This document shows, in pieces, positions 9,226-17,975 of a stretch of 64,000 bases of DNA (position 1 is the first letter of the stretch; each line of letters opens with the position of its first letter). The notes under the pieces are model-generated. The model was given only the letters and a program-made list of their open reading frames with translations. It had not been told where the DNA came from and searched no databases. The DNA lies in assembly GCF_013280495.1 (NCBI RefSeq), contig NZ_JABSSX010000001.1, positions 248,001-312,000 on the forward strand. Direction: 5' to 3'. Both the position numbers and the translations under genes were made by a program. This DNA comes from Brevibacterium permense. GTDB taxonomy: Bacteria > Actinomycetota > Actinomycetes > Actinomycetales > Brevibacteriaceae.

Positions 9226-9766
9226 GGGCCCGGTACAGATCGATCGGCGCGCAATTGGCGCCCTTGGCCAGGGACTTCATGAGTTTGCGATAGGTCTGGT
9301 AGTCCATCTGCGCAGGGTTGTCCGTGGGCACGAGAGCGTACTCGTGCAGCACGGTCAGCGCCCGGGAGTCCATGATGGCGAACTTCTTCGGATTGACGAC
9401 GGTGAGCAGGGTGCTGGCCATCGGGACTCCCACTCCGGGCAGCATCTGCAGCACCGGCAGCCGGAAGCGGTTGGGTGTGTCGTCGTCGAGGGCGACGCCG
9501 GTGACGAAGTCGATGTCATCGGATGCGATCTCCTCAAGACTCGGCAGGACGCCGATGGCCTTCCACTCGGCGACCTTGAGGAAATGCTTGCGTTTGAACG
9601 ATTCGCGGACTTTCGTCTTCGGGCCGATGCCGCTGAAGATCTCCGACTCAAGATCCGTGAGGACGTAGAGCGGTTCGAACTTGAGGACGAACGCGGTATC
9701 GATGGTGCCGCTGGTCGCGCCGCGGTTGAGTTCTGATGAGTTCATGTGCCGATGGTAGGCGATCAT
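9194..9766 (-). CDS. Helix-hairpin-helix (HhH-GPD-like) protein of unknown function
   Basis: A 190-residue soluble protein (183 if it starts at ATG 9745). Residues about 105-140 read as a helix-hairpin-helix followed by a conserved acidic segment: LPGVGVPMASTLL, then PKKFAIMDSRAL. The spacing resembles the HhH plus catalytic aspartate of HhH-GPD DNA glycosylases, and the D of IMD is a candidate catalytic residue. The rest is not recognisable to me. It converges on tag-Nudix and overlaps the Nudix 3' end by 32 nt, which again suggests nucleic-acid repair. Neither start has a strong ribosome site. It could equally be a non-catalytic DNA-binding relative. Confidence 0.5.
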   Translation of the reverse strand: MIAYHRHMNSSELNRGATSGTIDTAFVLKFEPLYVLTDLESEIFSGIGPKTKVRESFKRKHFLKVAEWKAIGVLPSLEEIASDDIDFVTGVALDDDTPNRFRLPVLQMLPGVGVPMASTLLTVVNPKKFAIMDSRALTVLHEYALVPTDNPAQMDYQTYRKLMKSLAKGANCAPIDLYRALIAYSRQERL

Positions 9767-9855
9767 TCTGACGCGCAGGTGAACACTTGTCCGCCGAAAG
9801 AGAGGCAGACGATGCTGATACGGCAGATGCAGTGCCGATGTCGTAACCTCGGACT

Positions 9856-11088
9856 ATGGACCCCGAACATCCGTCTCAGGCGACGTACACCCCGGCCCTG
9901 TTGGGTCTGGTGTGGACGGCGATGTTCGGGTTCTCGGCCTTCTTTTTCAGCTATTCGACGATGGTGACGATTGCGTCAACGGATGGACTGTCGACCGTCA
10001 CCGGCGGGTCGGTGCTGACGACCATGATGATCGGTGTCATCGTCGCCCAGCCTTTCGCTCCGTGGGCCGGTCGCGTCTTCGGTTTCAAGGTCTCGCTCAT
10101 GCTGGCTCTTGTGCTGCAGTTCCTCGGCCAGCTCCTCGGACTCTTCGTCACCCCGCCCCTGTTGGCACTCGTCCTCGCCGGACTCTGCGGGGGAGTCGGA
10201 TTCGGGCTCTTCGTGGTCCTCGCCAATGCCGCGGTCCCAGGAACGACCGCGCCGGGTCGGATCGGCAAGGCGCTGGGCTTCTTCGGTGGGATAACCTCCT
10301 TGGCCGCGGCCGTCGGAGCTCCGCTGGGACTGTGGCTGGTCGAGACGATTCCGATCTGGATCTTCCGCCTCATCGTCTGCGCCTGTCTCCTCTTGGCCGT
10401 CCCCACTGTGCTCAAATACGTACCCGGTCGACCGCCTCGGCGAGGGAATGACGATTCGGGAGAATCGCCGAGCGGCAACGAGACGGGCGGGGTTCGGCCC
10501 GGTCGCAACGAGAAGCGGAGCCTGCGGAAGGTGGGGTGCCGGGCGGGGGAGGCGCTCGGGCTCGTCCTCATGCTGTCTCCGTTCCTCGTCGGCATGATCG
10601 TCTTCGGGATCATCGTCGGCTTCGGGCCGGGCGAAGATGTCGCCGTGGCGGCACTGTTCATCGCCGGGATGCAGATATCAGCGGTCATCGGACGCTTCGT
10701 CGTCGGGGCTGTTTCGGACAACTTCCCGCCGTTCGCCCTCAACATCTTGGGACTCGTCCTGACGGCGATCGGGCTGGTCTGCGCTGTCGTCTCCTATGGT
10801 GGGACGCTGTTCATCTCGATGCTCATCATCGGACTGGGATTGGGCGCCATGCAGTCGGCAAGCCTCGTCATGGCCTTCGCTTCAGTCAGTTCGCCGAGCC
10901 GGGCCAGCGTCGCGTGGAATATGAACTTCGACATCGGGCTGGCCGTCGCCGGTGTGGTCGGCGGGCTCGGCTTCACCTATCTCGGATCGTCGTCGACCTT
11001 CCTGGTGTGTGCTCTGATTCTGCTGTTCACCGGTGCCCTGTCGTGGATCGCGCGGACTCTGCAGATGCGGAACAACGGGCACGGCTGA
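9856..11088 (+). CDS. MFS transporter
   Basis: A 410-residue major facilitator with about 12 transmembrane helices in two halves. Between them is a charged loop (about residues 193-230) that contains one copy of the palindromic CCGCCTCGGCG motif at 10433. The CynX/NarK-like tone (GLCGGVGFGLFVVLANAAVPG; GLGLGAMQSASLVMAFASV) does not fix a substrate. -10-like TAACCT (9844-9849) ends 6 nt before ATG 9856 and there is no Shine-Dalgarno, so the mRNA is probably leaderless. It is a single gene, convergent with the next MFS gene. Confidence 0.75.
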   Translation: MDPEHPSQATYTPALLGLVWTAMFGFSAFFFSYSTMVTIASTDGLSTVTGGSVLTTMMIGVIVAQPFAPWAGRVFGFKVSLMLALVLQFLGQLLGLFVTPPLLALVLAGLCGGVGFGLFVVLANAAVPGTTAPGRIGKALGFFGGITSLAAAVGAPLGLWLVETIPIWIFRLIVCACLLLAVPTVLKYVPGRPPRRGNDDSGESPSGNETGGVRPGRNEKRSLRKVGCRAGEALGLVLMLSPFLVGMIVFGIIVGFGPGEDVAVAALFIAGMQISAVIGRFVVGAVSDNFPPFALNILGLVLTAIGLVCAVVSYGGTLFISMLIIGLGLGAMQSASLVMAFASVSSPSRASVAWNMNFDIGLAVAGVVGGLGFTYLGSSSTFLVCALILLFTGALSWIARTLQMRNNGHG

Positions 11089-11155
11089 AGCAGTCAGCGC
11101 TGGGCAGGGTCCGGAGCTGCCGAGGGACCGGATCGGCACCTGAAGTGTCCCGGGA

Positions 11156-12649
11156 TCACTTTCCGGTCGTCTTCTTCTGCCCCGGTTCGAGTCCGTGGGA
11201 GTTCTTGATGAAGAACGCACCGAGGATGCCGAGGATACCGACGCAGGCGGCGACGAAGAACGCGACGTTCGCGCCGTGGACCAGGCCCGCCATGCCGTAG
11301 GTCTCCGGGTTCCGTGCGGCCGAGACCATGATCGTCACGAGCACTGCTGTGCCGACTGAAGTGGCGATCTGGCGCAGCGTGTTGTTCAGGGCAGTGCCGT
11401 GGGGGATGAGGTGCGAGGGCAGCTGGTTGAGCGCGGCGGTGGTCACCGGCATCATCACCAGGGCGATTCCGAACATGCGGACCGTGTTGACCAAGGCGAG
11501 GTAGACGAACGAGGTGTCCGGTTCCAGCCGTGCGAAGAGGAACGTGGTTCCAGTGAGCAGGACGAAGCCGGCGATCGCGAGCCATTTGGCGCCCACGGCA
11601 TCGAACACGCGACCGGTCACCGGCGACATCAGTCCCATCACCGCGGCGCCGGGAAGCAGGACCAGACCCGACTCCATGGCCGAGAAGTCATTCATGTTCT
11701 GCATGTACAGCGGCAGGACCATCATGCCGCCGACCATGACGATGAACACGCACATGCCCAGCAGGGTGTTGAGCGTGAACATGCGGTAGCGGAGGATGCG
11801 GAACTCGAGGATCGGCTGCTCGAGCTTGAACTGGCGGGTGATGAAGAATGTCAGCGTGATTGCGCCGACGACCAGTGGGATGAGCACCTCGGCGCTGAGC
11901 CATCCGGCATCACCGGCGGTGCCGAAGCCGAACAGCAGTCCGCCGAAGCCGAGTGTGGAGAGGATGATCGAGAGGACATCGAGTCGGGGGAAAGTCCGTT
12001 CGGTGACGTTCTTGAGCAGGAAATAGGCAACTATGAGATCGATGATCGCGATCGGCAGCATCATGTAGAACAGCGTCTGCCAGGGCAGGTGATCGACGAT
12101 CCAGCCGGAAAGACTTGGGCCGATGGCCGGGGCGAAGGCGATGACGAGGCCGAAGGTGCCCATGGCCGAGCCGCGCTTCTCGACGGGGAAGATCGCGAAC
12201 AGGATCGTCTGCATGAGCGGCATGATGATGCCGCCGGCCGAGGCCTGGATGACGCGGCCGATGAGCATCACCGGATAGACCGGGGCGATCGCGCAGACGA
12301 GCGTGCCGAGGATGAACAGGCCCATGGCGGTGAAGAACAGGCCGCGCGTCGTGAACTTCTCGATGAGGAAGGCGGTTACCGGGATCATGATGCCGTTGAC
12401 GAGCATGAAGCTCGTCGTCACCCACTGAGCCGCGCCGGAGGTGATGTCGAAGTAGGACATGAAGTGCGGCAGGGCGGTGTTGAGCAGCGTCTGGTTGAGG
12501 ATGATGACGAACGCGCCGGAGACGAGGACGGCGAGAACGAGGTTCCGATTGATCGGGGCGCCTTCTGACGGGTCCGTCTGAGTCTCGTCTCCGTTCGCCA
12601 ATGGCATCCCCTCACCTGTTCGTCGTCTGCGGCTCTTCTCGTCGTCCAC
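11156..12649 (-). CDS. EmrB/QacA-type (DHA2) multidrug efflux MFS transporter
   Basis: A 497-residue drug/proton antiporter with 14 predicted helices, as in the DHA2 subfamily. Motif C-like GIIMPLMQTILFAIFP, the DHA2 segment FAPAIGPSLSGWIVDHLPWQ and a hydrophobic C-terminal half are visible. The start could be GTG 12649 or ATG 12607; the latter has GGTGAGG close upstream. The promoter region at 12713-12744 carries two palindromes that look like repressor sites, so substrate-inducible expression is likely, but no regulator gene is adjacent. The substrate is unknown. Confidence 0.8.
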   Translation of the reverse strand: MDDEKSRRRRTGEGMPLANGDETQTDPSEGAPINRNLVLAVLVSGAFVIILNQTLLNTALPHFMSYFDITSGAAQWVTTSFMLVNGIMIPVTAFLIEKFTTRGLFFTAMGLFILGTLVCAIAPVYPVMLIGRVIQASAGGIIMPLMQTILFAIFPVEKRGSAMGTFGLVIAFAPAIGPSLSGWIVDHLPWQTLFYMMLPIAIIDLIVAYFLLKNVTERTFPRLDVLSIILSTLGFGGLLFGFGTAGDAGWLSAEVLIPLVVGAITLTFFITRQFKLEQPILEFRILRYRMFTLNTLLGMCVFIVMVGGMMVLPLYMQNMNDFSAMESGLVLLPGAAVMGLMSPVTGRVFDAVGAKWLAIAGFVLLTGTTFLFARLEPDTSFVYLALVNTVRMFGIALVMMPVTTAALNQLPSHLIPHGTALNNTLRQIATSVGTAVLVTIMVSAARNPETYGMAGLVHGANVAFFVAACVGILGILGAFFIKNSHGLEPGQKKTTGK

Positions 12650-12712
12650 CGTCGGCCCGCCCGCTGCGGTGTGCTGAATCAGCCCCTCTTTGCGCCCGGA
12701 AATAAAATCCTG

Positions 12713-12744
12713 GGTTATATAACCGCTTTATGCAGTTTACTGCA
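12713..12744 (-). promoter_or_regulatory. Paired palindromic operator upstream of the DHA2 efflux gene
   Basis: The perfect palindrome GGTTATATAACC (12713-12724) lies 6 nt from TGCAGTTTACTGCA (12731-12744). This is the only AT-rich patch between the efflux gene and the aldo-keto reductase gene. The arrangement resembles TetR or MarR operators overlapping a promoter. The binding protein is not encoded next door. Confidence 0.5.
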
Positions 12745-12833
12745 CGACCCCCGCCGAGGTGGTCCCGGGTCGGTGTGAGATTCGTCGAGTTCATCTCCCG
12801 GTTGGGTGACAGACACCCGCCGCTGGTGCGGAT

Positions 12834-12874
12834 GATTCCGACCGCGGCCCCACAAGGGGACCGCAGTCGGAATC
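12834..12874 (-). terminator. Hairpin terminator after the aldo-keto reductase gene
   Basis: GATTCCGAC (12834-12842) pairs with GTCGGAATC (12866-12874). An inner CGG/CCG and CCCC/GGGG stem closes an ACAA loop at 12852-12855. It lies just downstream of the leftward aldo-keto reductase stop. Confidence 0.75.
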
Positions 12875-12901
12875 ACGACGGTCGGCCGCCTCGGTGAGGG
12901 G

Positions 12902-13912
12902 TCAGGTCAGGCGGGTGGCCGGCGACTGGGTCTTGTTGGCGTCGGTCTCCGGCAGGTCGCCGAGGATGTCGTCGATGCGAGTGAGGGCGTCCGCGTCGAG
13001 GGCGACCCCGGCGGCCTCGGCGTTCGAGGCGATCTGCTCGGGGCGGGAGGCGCCGACGAGGGCGGTGGCGACGTTGTCGTTGGCCAGCACCCAGGCGATC
13101 GCGAGCTGCGCCATCGTGATTCCGAGCTCGTCGGCGATCGGTTCGAGCTTCGCCACGGCCGTCAGTTTGTCGTCGTGAAGATAGCGGCTCCTGATCGACT
13201 CCGCGCCGCCGCCGTCCTCGTCGGTTGCCCGGGAGCCGGCGGGGACCGGCTGGCCAGGTTTGTACTTGCCGGTCAGCGCGCCCTGGGCGATCGGGGACCA
13301 GACGATCTGCGAGATGCCGAGTTCCTTCGACGTCGGGACGACCCGTTCTTCGATGACGCGCCAGAGCATGTTGTACTGCGGTTGGTTCGACACGAGCTGG
13401 ATGCCGAGGTCTTTGGCCAGGTGGTGGGCGGCGCGCAGCTGGTCGGCGTTCCATTCGCTCACGCCGATGTAGAGGGCTTTGCCGGAACGGACGATGTCGG
13501 CAAAGGCCTGCATCGTCTCTTCCAGTGGGGTTTCGTAGTCGTAGCGATGGGCTTGGTAGAGGTCGACGTAGTCGGTGCCGAGTCGGCGCAGCGAGCCGTT
13601 GATCGACTCCATCATGTGCTTGCGCGACAGGCCGGTGTCGTTGTGTCCCTTGGGGCCGGTGGGGAAGTAGACCTTTGTGAAGATCTCGAGCGATTCGCGC
13701 CTTTGGCCCTTGAGCGCGTCGCCGAGGACCTGTTCGGCGACGGTGTTCGCGTAGACGTCGGCGGTGTCGAAGGTGGAGATTCCCGCGTCGAGGGCGGCGT
13801 GGACGCACTTCGTGGCGGTGTCGTTCTCCACCTGCGAACCGTGCGTGAGCCAGTTGCCGTATGTGATCTCGGAGATCTTGAGTCCGCTGTTTCCCAGATA
13901 TCTGTGTTCCAT
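12902..13912 (-). CDS. Aldo/keto reductase (Kv-beta-like family)
   Basis: A 336-residue NADPH-dependent TIM-barrel reductase of aldehydes or ketones. The AKR tetrad is visible as D and Y in FDTADVYANT, K in FTKVYF, and H in YQAHRYD. The phosphate-binding C-terminal part reads ALVGASRPEQIASNAEA. The order and length match voltage-gated potassium-channel beta-subunit-like AKRs such as YhdN/YghZ relatives. ATG 13912 begins MEHRYLGNSGLKIS, the normal family start. It is monocistronic, with a hairpin downstream. The physiological substrate cannot be read from context. Confidence 0.85.
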   Translation of the reverse strand: MEHRYLGNSGLKISEITYGNWLTHGSQVENDTATKCVHAALDAGISTFDTADVYANTVAEQVLGDALKGQRRESLEIFTKVYFPTGPKGHNDTGLSRKHMMESINGSLRRLGTDYVDLYQAHRYDYETPLEETMQAFADIVRSGKALYIGVSEWNADQLRAAHHLAKDLGIQLVSNQPQYNMLWRVIEERVVPTSKELGISQIVWSPIAQGALTGKYKPGQPVPAGSRATDEDGGGAESIRSRYLHDDKLTAVAKLEPIADELGITMAQLAIAWVLANDNVATALVGASRPEQIASNAEAAGVALDADALTRIDDILGDLPETDANKTQSPATRLT

Positions 13913-14132
13913 GACCTCAGCCTACGACCGGGCGCGGGAGTGCGGAACCCCTCGCCGAGGCGGGGGTCAGTCCACCGGTGAGTGCGCAGCGAGCGCGCGC
14001 GGCGGGCCCGTGCGGTCGCGGCCCAGTTCGAGGTGGATAGCCCATGTTCAAACATGGGCTGCTCAACTCAAACTGTGCCGTTACGAGGAGACGTCGAGTC
14101 CAATCGCCACAGGGGCCCGGTGCTTCCGTCCG

Positions 14133-14795
14133 TCAGCGCGCCGGGCCGGCGTTTTCCGCGATGTGTCCTTGCAGGGTGGCCGCGAACGCTGCGGAATCGC
14201 CGGAGCGCAGATGCTTCACGAGTGCCTCGTGCTCGGTGATGAGGTCGTCGGATCGATCGAGCAGGTGCCGGCTGTTCATGAACAGAGTGAACCGGTGCCG
14301 GTCGGAGAGCAGTGAATACATCTCGAGCATCACCCGGCTGTCCCCGGCCTCGACGAAGCCGCGGTGGAACTCCAAAGTGAGTTCGATGAATCGGGCGACA
14401 TCTCCCTCGGCGAAAGCGGCCCGATGCTGCGTGATGAGACTATCGAGTTTCTCGGCCAACCGCTGCCGCATGGGCTCGGAGGCCCGCTCGACAGCGGTCG
14501 TCTCGAGCACATAGCGGGCATCGGCGAGCTCGGCGACAGTGCGTTCGTCGATGCCTTGGACGATCGCCCCGCGCTTGGGGTAGATGTGGATCCACCCCTC
14601 GTCCTGCAGCCTGGCCAGAGCCACGCGCACCGGGGTGCGGCTGACGCCGATCTCGGTGGCCAGTGCCGCCTCGCCGAGCATCGTCCCGGGCGTGTGAGAG
14701 CCGCTGAGGATCTGCCCGCGGATGACCGAGTAGGCGCGTTCGGCCGCGCTCATCGAACCCGCCGCAGTCTTCGAAGATTCCGTCTTCCTGCTCAT
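14133..14795 (-). CDS. GntR-family regulator with FCD domain
   Basis: A 220-residue repressor-type regulator. The N-terminal winged helix (about 12-75) contains LGEAALATEIGVSRTPVRVAL. The C-terminal FCD ligand domain (about 85-210) has the metal/ligand-binding signature residues in DARYVLETTAVE and EFHRGFVEAGDS plus a late EHEAL histidine. ATG 14795, with GAGGAA just upstream, overlaps the stop of the preceding MFS gene (ATGA), so regulator and transporter form one operon. The palindrome in front of the transporter is a likely autoregulatory site. The effector is probably a small carboxylate, as for most FCD proteins. Confidence 0.85.
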   Translation of the reverse strand: MSRKTESSKTAAGSMSAAERAYSVIRGQILSGSHTPGTMLGEAALATEIGVSRTPVRVALARLQDEGWIHIYPKRGAIVQGIDERTVAELADARYVLETTAVERASEPMRQRLAEKLDSLITQHRAAFAEGDVARFIELTLEFHRGFVEAGDSRVMLEMYSLLSDRHRFTLFMNSRHLLDRSDDLITEHEALVKHLRSGDSAAFAATLQGHIAENAGPAR

Positions 14796-16198
14796 TTCCT
14801 CACCCCGTCCTTTCTCGCAGCGGCAGCGGACTGGTCGGCCGCCTCGGCGAGGGAGGATCCGCGGCGTCCGGGCCAGCTCATCAGCGGGATCGCTCGGATC
14901 GAGAATCCGACGGCGACGAGCAGGACGAATGTGGCCATGAGGTTGATCCACAGGAATCCGCCGGCGCCGAGCACGGACCCGGCCATCGCCGCCATGAGCG
15001 CCCCGCCGAGGTTCATCGCCGAATCCGAAGCGCCCTGCAGCGGCACCTTCGCATGCGCCGGCACCGAGGCGGTGAGCAGGGACGAGCCGCCGATGAGGAA
15101 CATCGACCACCCGATTCCGAGCAGCGACAGGGCGGTCGACAGCAGCACCATCGACGATTCCGGAGCCACTGCATCGATAACGCCGAGGGCGATCGTGAGA
15201 ACGAAGATACCGGCCCCACCTGCGATGACGACGCCCGAACCCCACCGGTCGGCCATCCAGCCGAACACAGGTGACAAGGCGTACATGCCGGCGATGTGGA
15301 TGCTCACGACGATGCCGATCGCGCCGAGGCTGAACTCCTGGTGATCCATGTGCACCGGGGTCATGACCATGACGTTGGTCATCATCATCTGCCCCGTGAT
15401 GATCGTGATCATCGCGAACAGAGGCACCGGGCGGGCTAGGGCGAAGCGCAGCGCTTCGCCGAGCTTCATCGGGGGAGGGACGGTCGCCTCGGTGTTGGTC
15501 GACCTGTTGGTCGCAGCGGTTTCCTTCGCCGAGGCGGCGATGCCGTTGTCCTCGGCCGTGCTCTCACCGTCGTGGCCGGGGTCGTCGACCCCGGGTTCGC
15601 CCGGATGGTCGGTGCCGGCGGCCACCGACTTCGTCAGGGTCGAGGCCGACAGTGTCGCCAGGGCGAACGCGACCATCGAGATGAGGTAGGGCCCGGCCAG
15701 TCCGTTCATGCCCAGCGTTTCGCCGAGGTGGGCTCCTGGGGCAGTGAAGCTCGGGCCTAGGACGGAGCCGACGGTCGTCGCCCACACGACCAGGGACATC
15801 GCGCGACCGGCGGCGGCCGGGTCGGCGAGGTCGACGGCGGCGTAACGGGCCTGCAGGCCCGAGGCGGTCGAGGATCCGCACATCATCATCCCGAGCATGA
15901 ACAGGGGAAGGAACTGCAGGGCGACGCCGATGAGGACGACCACGGCGCCGAGCGTGCCGATGCCGAAGCCTAAGGTCAGCGCCCTGCGGCGGCCGGAGCG
16001 GCCGGCGAGCACGGCGAGAGGGTAGGCGATGAGACCGGCTCCGAGGATGACGCTCATCTGCGCGAATCCGGCCATTGACGTCTGTCCGGTGATCTCTTCG
16101 GCGAGCAGTCCGCCGACGGCATACCCGGAGGCGATGCCGGCTCCGGAGAGCAGCTGGGCGGTGATGAGTTTGGCTTGTTCGCGGATGTGGCTGGTCAT
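14792..16198 (-). CDS. MFS transporter co-transcribed with a GntR regulator
   Basis: A 468-residue major facilitator with 12 predicted helices. The long, acidic and Ser/Thr-rich central loop (about 205-250) contains a copy of the GCCGAGGCG motif (15528-15536), and another lies near the C-terminus (14840-14848). Segments such as ARYAAVDLADPAAAGRAMSLV are typical of MFS proteins annotated as multidrug or metabolite exporters. It is the first gene of a two-gene operon with the FCD regulator, which suggests that the regulator's effector is the transported compound. Identity of the substrate is unknown. Confidence 0.75.
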   Translation of the reverse strand: MTSHIREQAKLITAQLLSGAGIASGYAVGGLLAEEITGQTSMAGFAQMSVILGAGLIAYPLAVLAGRSGRRRALTLGFGIGTLGAVVVLIGVALQFLPLFMLGMMMCGSSTASGLQARYAAVDLADPAAAGRAMSLVVWATTVGSVLGPSFTAPGAHLGETLGMNGLAGPYLISMVAFALATLSASTLTKSVAAGTDHPGEPGVDDPGHDGESTAEDNGIAASAKETAATNRSTNTEATVPPPMKLGEALRFALARPVPLFAMITIITGQMMMTNVMVMTPVHMDHQEFSLGAIGIVVSIHIAGMYALSPVFGWMADRWGSGVVIAGGAGIFVLTIALGVIDAVAPESSMVLLSTALSLLGIGWSMFLIGGSSLLTASVPAHAKVPLQGASDSAMNLGGALMAAMAGSVLGAGGFLWINLMATFVLLVAVGFSIRAIPLMSWPGRRGSSLAEAADQSAAAARKDGVRK

Positions 16199-16243
16199 AT
16201 CGGTCTCACGTCGTCGTGGTGGTCAGGACCCACTCACATTAAT

Positions 16244-16264
16244 TTGCATCCATCTTGGATACAA
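16244..16264 (-). promoter_or_regulatory. GntR/FCD operator palindrome
   Basis: TTGCATCCA (16244-16252) and TGGATACAA (16256-16264) form a near-perfect inverted repeat around TCT. This resembles the TTGTATNCAA-type sites of FCD regulators. It lies 46 nt upstream of the MFS-gntR operon start, where the encoded regulator would bind. Confidence 0.65.
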
Positions 16265-16295
16265 GAGTGAATCCGGCCGCGCACCTCACACCGCG

Positions 16296-16952
16296 TCAGC
16301 CTGCAGCGACGGTAAAGTGGCCTTCGCAGCTCGGTACTTCGGCTTCATCGACGACGGCCACCGCCAGATCTTCGGTGCTGATCCAGGAGCGTCCGTCGAG
16401 GTCAGTGAGCACGATCGTCGTTCCGCGCTGATAGTCGCTGAGGCGGTCGCCAGGTTCGAGGACGGCCGGAGGGCTGACGTAGGTCCACCGGTCCGCTGCG
16501 TGATTCCGGCAGACCTCGAGTTGGGCGAGACTCGCCGCAGCTAGATCTCTCCACTCCTCGGCGACGAACTCAGGATCGTTGAGGACGATGGAGTCGGGAT
16601 CAACCGGGGACCGCAGCGGACCAGCCCCGCCGACGACGAGCAGCGGCACCTGCGCGTGGGCGGTCGCGGTCAGCACCGCCTCGGTGAGGGAAAGGAACTG
16701 TGACGTCTGTCCTGGTGCGGCCTGGACGGTGAGCACGGCCGCATCGGCACCAGCCAGCGCCGCGTTGAGGTCGGAGGCGATGCGGGCGTCGACGGGGAGA
16801 GCCTGAACTCCGGGCCGGACTGCGGCAGTGGAAACGGCGGATGTGCTGTTCGGGCGGCGTGAGGCGGCGAGGATGTCATGGCCGCGGTCGGCGGCCTCGG
16901 CGACGATGCGGGACCCGACCATGCCGGTGGCTCCGATGACGGTGATCTTCAT
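16296..16952 (-). CDS. NAD(P)H-binding atypical SDR oxidoreductase
   Basis: A 218-residue Rossmann protein starting KITVIGATGMVGSRIV, with the GATGMVG dinucleotide motif of NmrA/atypical short-chain dehydrogenases (YwnB-like). It lacks the classical YxxxK. Middle segments (AVLTVQAAPGQTSQFLSLTEAVL, LLVVGGAGPLR) and the C-terminal AVAVVDEAEVPSCEGHFTVAAG match that small family, whose members often bind flavin or NADPH without a known substrate. The start overlaps the stop of the upstream EamA gene (ATGA), so it is translated with the transporter. The divergent LysR probably regulates both. Confidence 0.75.
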   Translation of the reverse strand: MKITVIGATGMVGSRIVAEAADRGHDILAASRRPNSTSAVSTAAVRPGVQALPVDARIASDLNAALAGADAAVLTVQAAPGQTSQFLSLTEAVLTATAHAQVPLLVVGGAGPLRSPVDPDSIVLNDPEFVAEEWRDLAAASLAQLEVCRNHAADRWTYVSPPAVLEPGDRLSDYQRGTTIVLTDLDGRSWISTEDLAVAVVDEAEVPSCEGHFTVAAG

Positions 16953-17896
16953 GCTGTGGGCTCCTTCTCTGTGCGATTCAGGGCGCGTGCACGGGTGAAA
17001 ACGGTCGGGGAGAGCTGACCGCAGGCGAGCGCGGCCAGGGCGAGGACGAAGCCGGAGACCTGTGCGAGATTGAGGCTCTCACCGGCGAAGACGATACCGA
17101 GTCCGGCGGCCACGAGCGGGGAGAGCAGCCCGAGCAGGGCGGTGGCAGTGACCGGCAGGCGTCCGAGGCCGCGAAACCACAGGGTGTACGCGAGCAGTCC
17201 GCCGGTCCCGCCCAGCCACAGGTAGCCGGCGATGCCGGGGGCGTCGACCTGTGCGGGGACGCCTTCGATGAGCAGGGTGGGCAGGAGGACAACGAGTCCG
17301 CCGGCGCTCAGCTGCCAGCTCGCGAAGCCGACCGGTCCGATGCCGGGCGGCAGTCCCCACTTCTTGACGAGGATGACGCCGGTTCCCATCGAGGCGGCAC
17401 CGAGGATGCCCGCTGCGATGCCGACCAGATCGAAGTCGGCACCGGGGCCGAGTACGACGAGACCGACTCCGGCAACGCCGACGAACCCCCAGCCCAATCG
17501 CCACACCGACAGACGCTCACCGAGGACGATGACCGTGAGTGCGGTGACGAGCATCGGCTGCGCGGCACCCAGAGTCGCAGCGACCCCGCCGGGCAGGCGA
17601 GTGGCTGCGACGAACAGAAGCGGAAAGAAGATCCCGATGTTGAGCGTCCCGAGCACCAGTGCTTTCCACCACCAGGACCCGGTGGGCAAGCGGCGGGCGA
17701 TGAGGAGACCGATGAGGCCGGCCGGCAGGGCCCGCATGAGGGCGGCGAAGAGCGGGTGGCTCGCGGGCAGGAATTCCGTGGTCACAAGATACGTCGTGCC
17801 CCAAACTGCAGGGGCCAGGGCCGTGAGGACGGTGGTTCCGACTCGGGAGCCCGTCGAAATCGGAGTGGATGGGGTGGGTGCGGTCGTAGTTGTCAT
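16949..17896 (-). CDS. EamA-family (DMT) transporter
   Basis: A 315-residue drug/metabolite transporter with 10 helices made of two EamA repeats (about residues 20-140 and 150-290). Motifs include APAVWGTTYLVTTEFLP at the start of repeat 1 and FASWQLSAGGLVVLLP in repeat 2. ATG 17896 gives a normal N-terminus; the frame stays open to 17947. It is the first gene of a pair with the NAD(P)H-binding protein and diverges from a LysR gene across a palindrome, the usual arrangement for a LysR-controlled exporter. The substrate is unknown. Confidence 0.8.
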   Translation of the reverse strand: MTTTTAPTPSTPISTGSRVGTTVLTALAPAVWGTTYLVTTEFLPASHPLFAALMRALPAGLIGLLIARRLPTGSWWWKALVLGTLNIGIFFPLLFVAATRLPGGVAATLGAAQPMLVTALTVIVLGERLSVWRLGWGFVGVAGVGLVVLGPGADFDLVGIAAGILGAASMGTGVILVKKWGLPPGIGPVGFASWQLSAGGLVVLLPTLLIEGVPAQVDAPGIAGYLWLGGTGGLLAYTLWFRGLGRLPVTATALLGLLSPLVAAGLGIVFAGESLNLAQVSGFVLALAALACGQLSPTVFTRARALNRTEKEPTA

Positions 17897-17942
17897 GACT
17901 CCAGCATCTGCCTGCGCCGTGTCATGATTCCAACACATAGTT

Positions 17943-17959
17943 TTCATCTGATCAATGAA
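17943..17959. promoter_or_regulatory. LysR-type operator in the divergent eamA/lysR region
   Basis: TTCATCTGATCAATGAA is an interrupted palindrome with the T-N11-A spacing typical of LysR boxes. It is centred between the divergent start codons (17896 and 17976), only 17 nt from the lysR start. Confidence 0.6.
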
Positions 17960-17975
17960 CTGCCATCATGAATAA

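Noticed and set aside
11399..12568. 389-codon plus-strand frame opposite the DHA2 transporter
   Set aside because: Glu/Gln/Arg/His-rich shadow of hydrophobic codons; the transporter strand has 14 clear helices.
12612..12794. 60-codon ORF over the operator upstream of the DHA2 gene
   Set aside because: It spans the palindromes and overlaps the transporter start; no ribosome site and no resemblance to a regulator.
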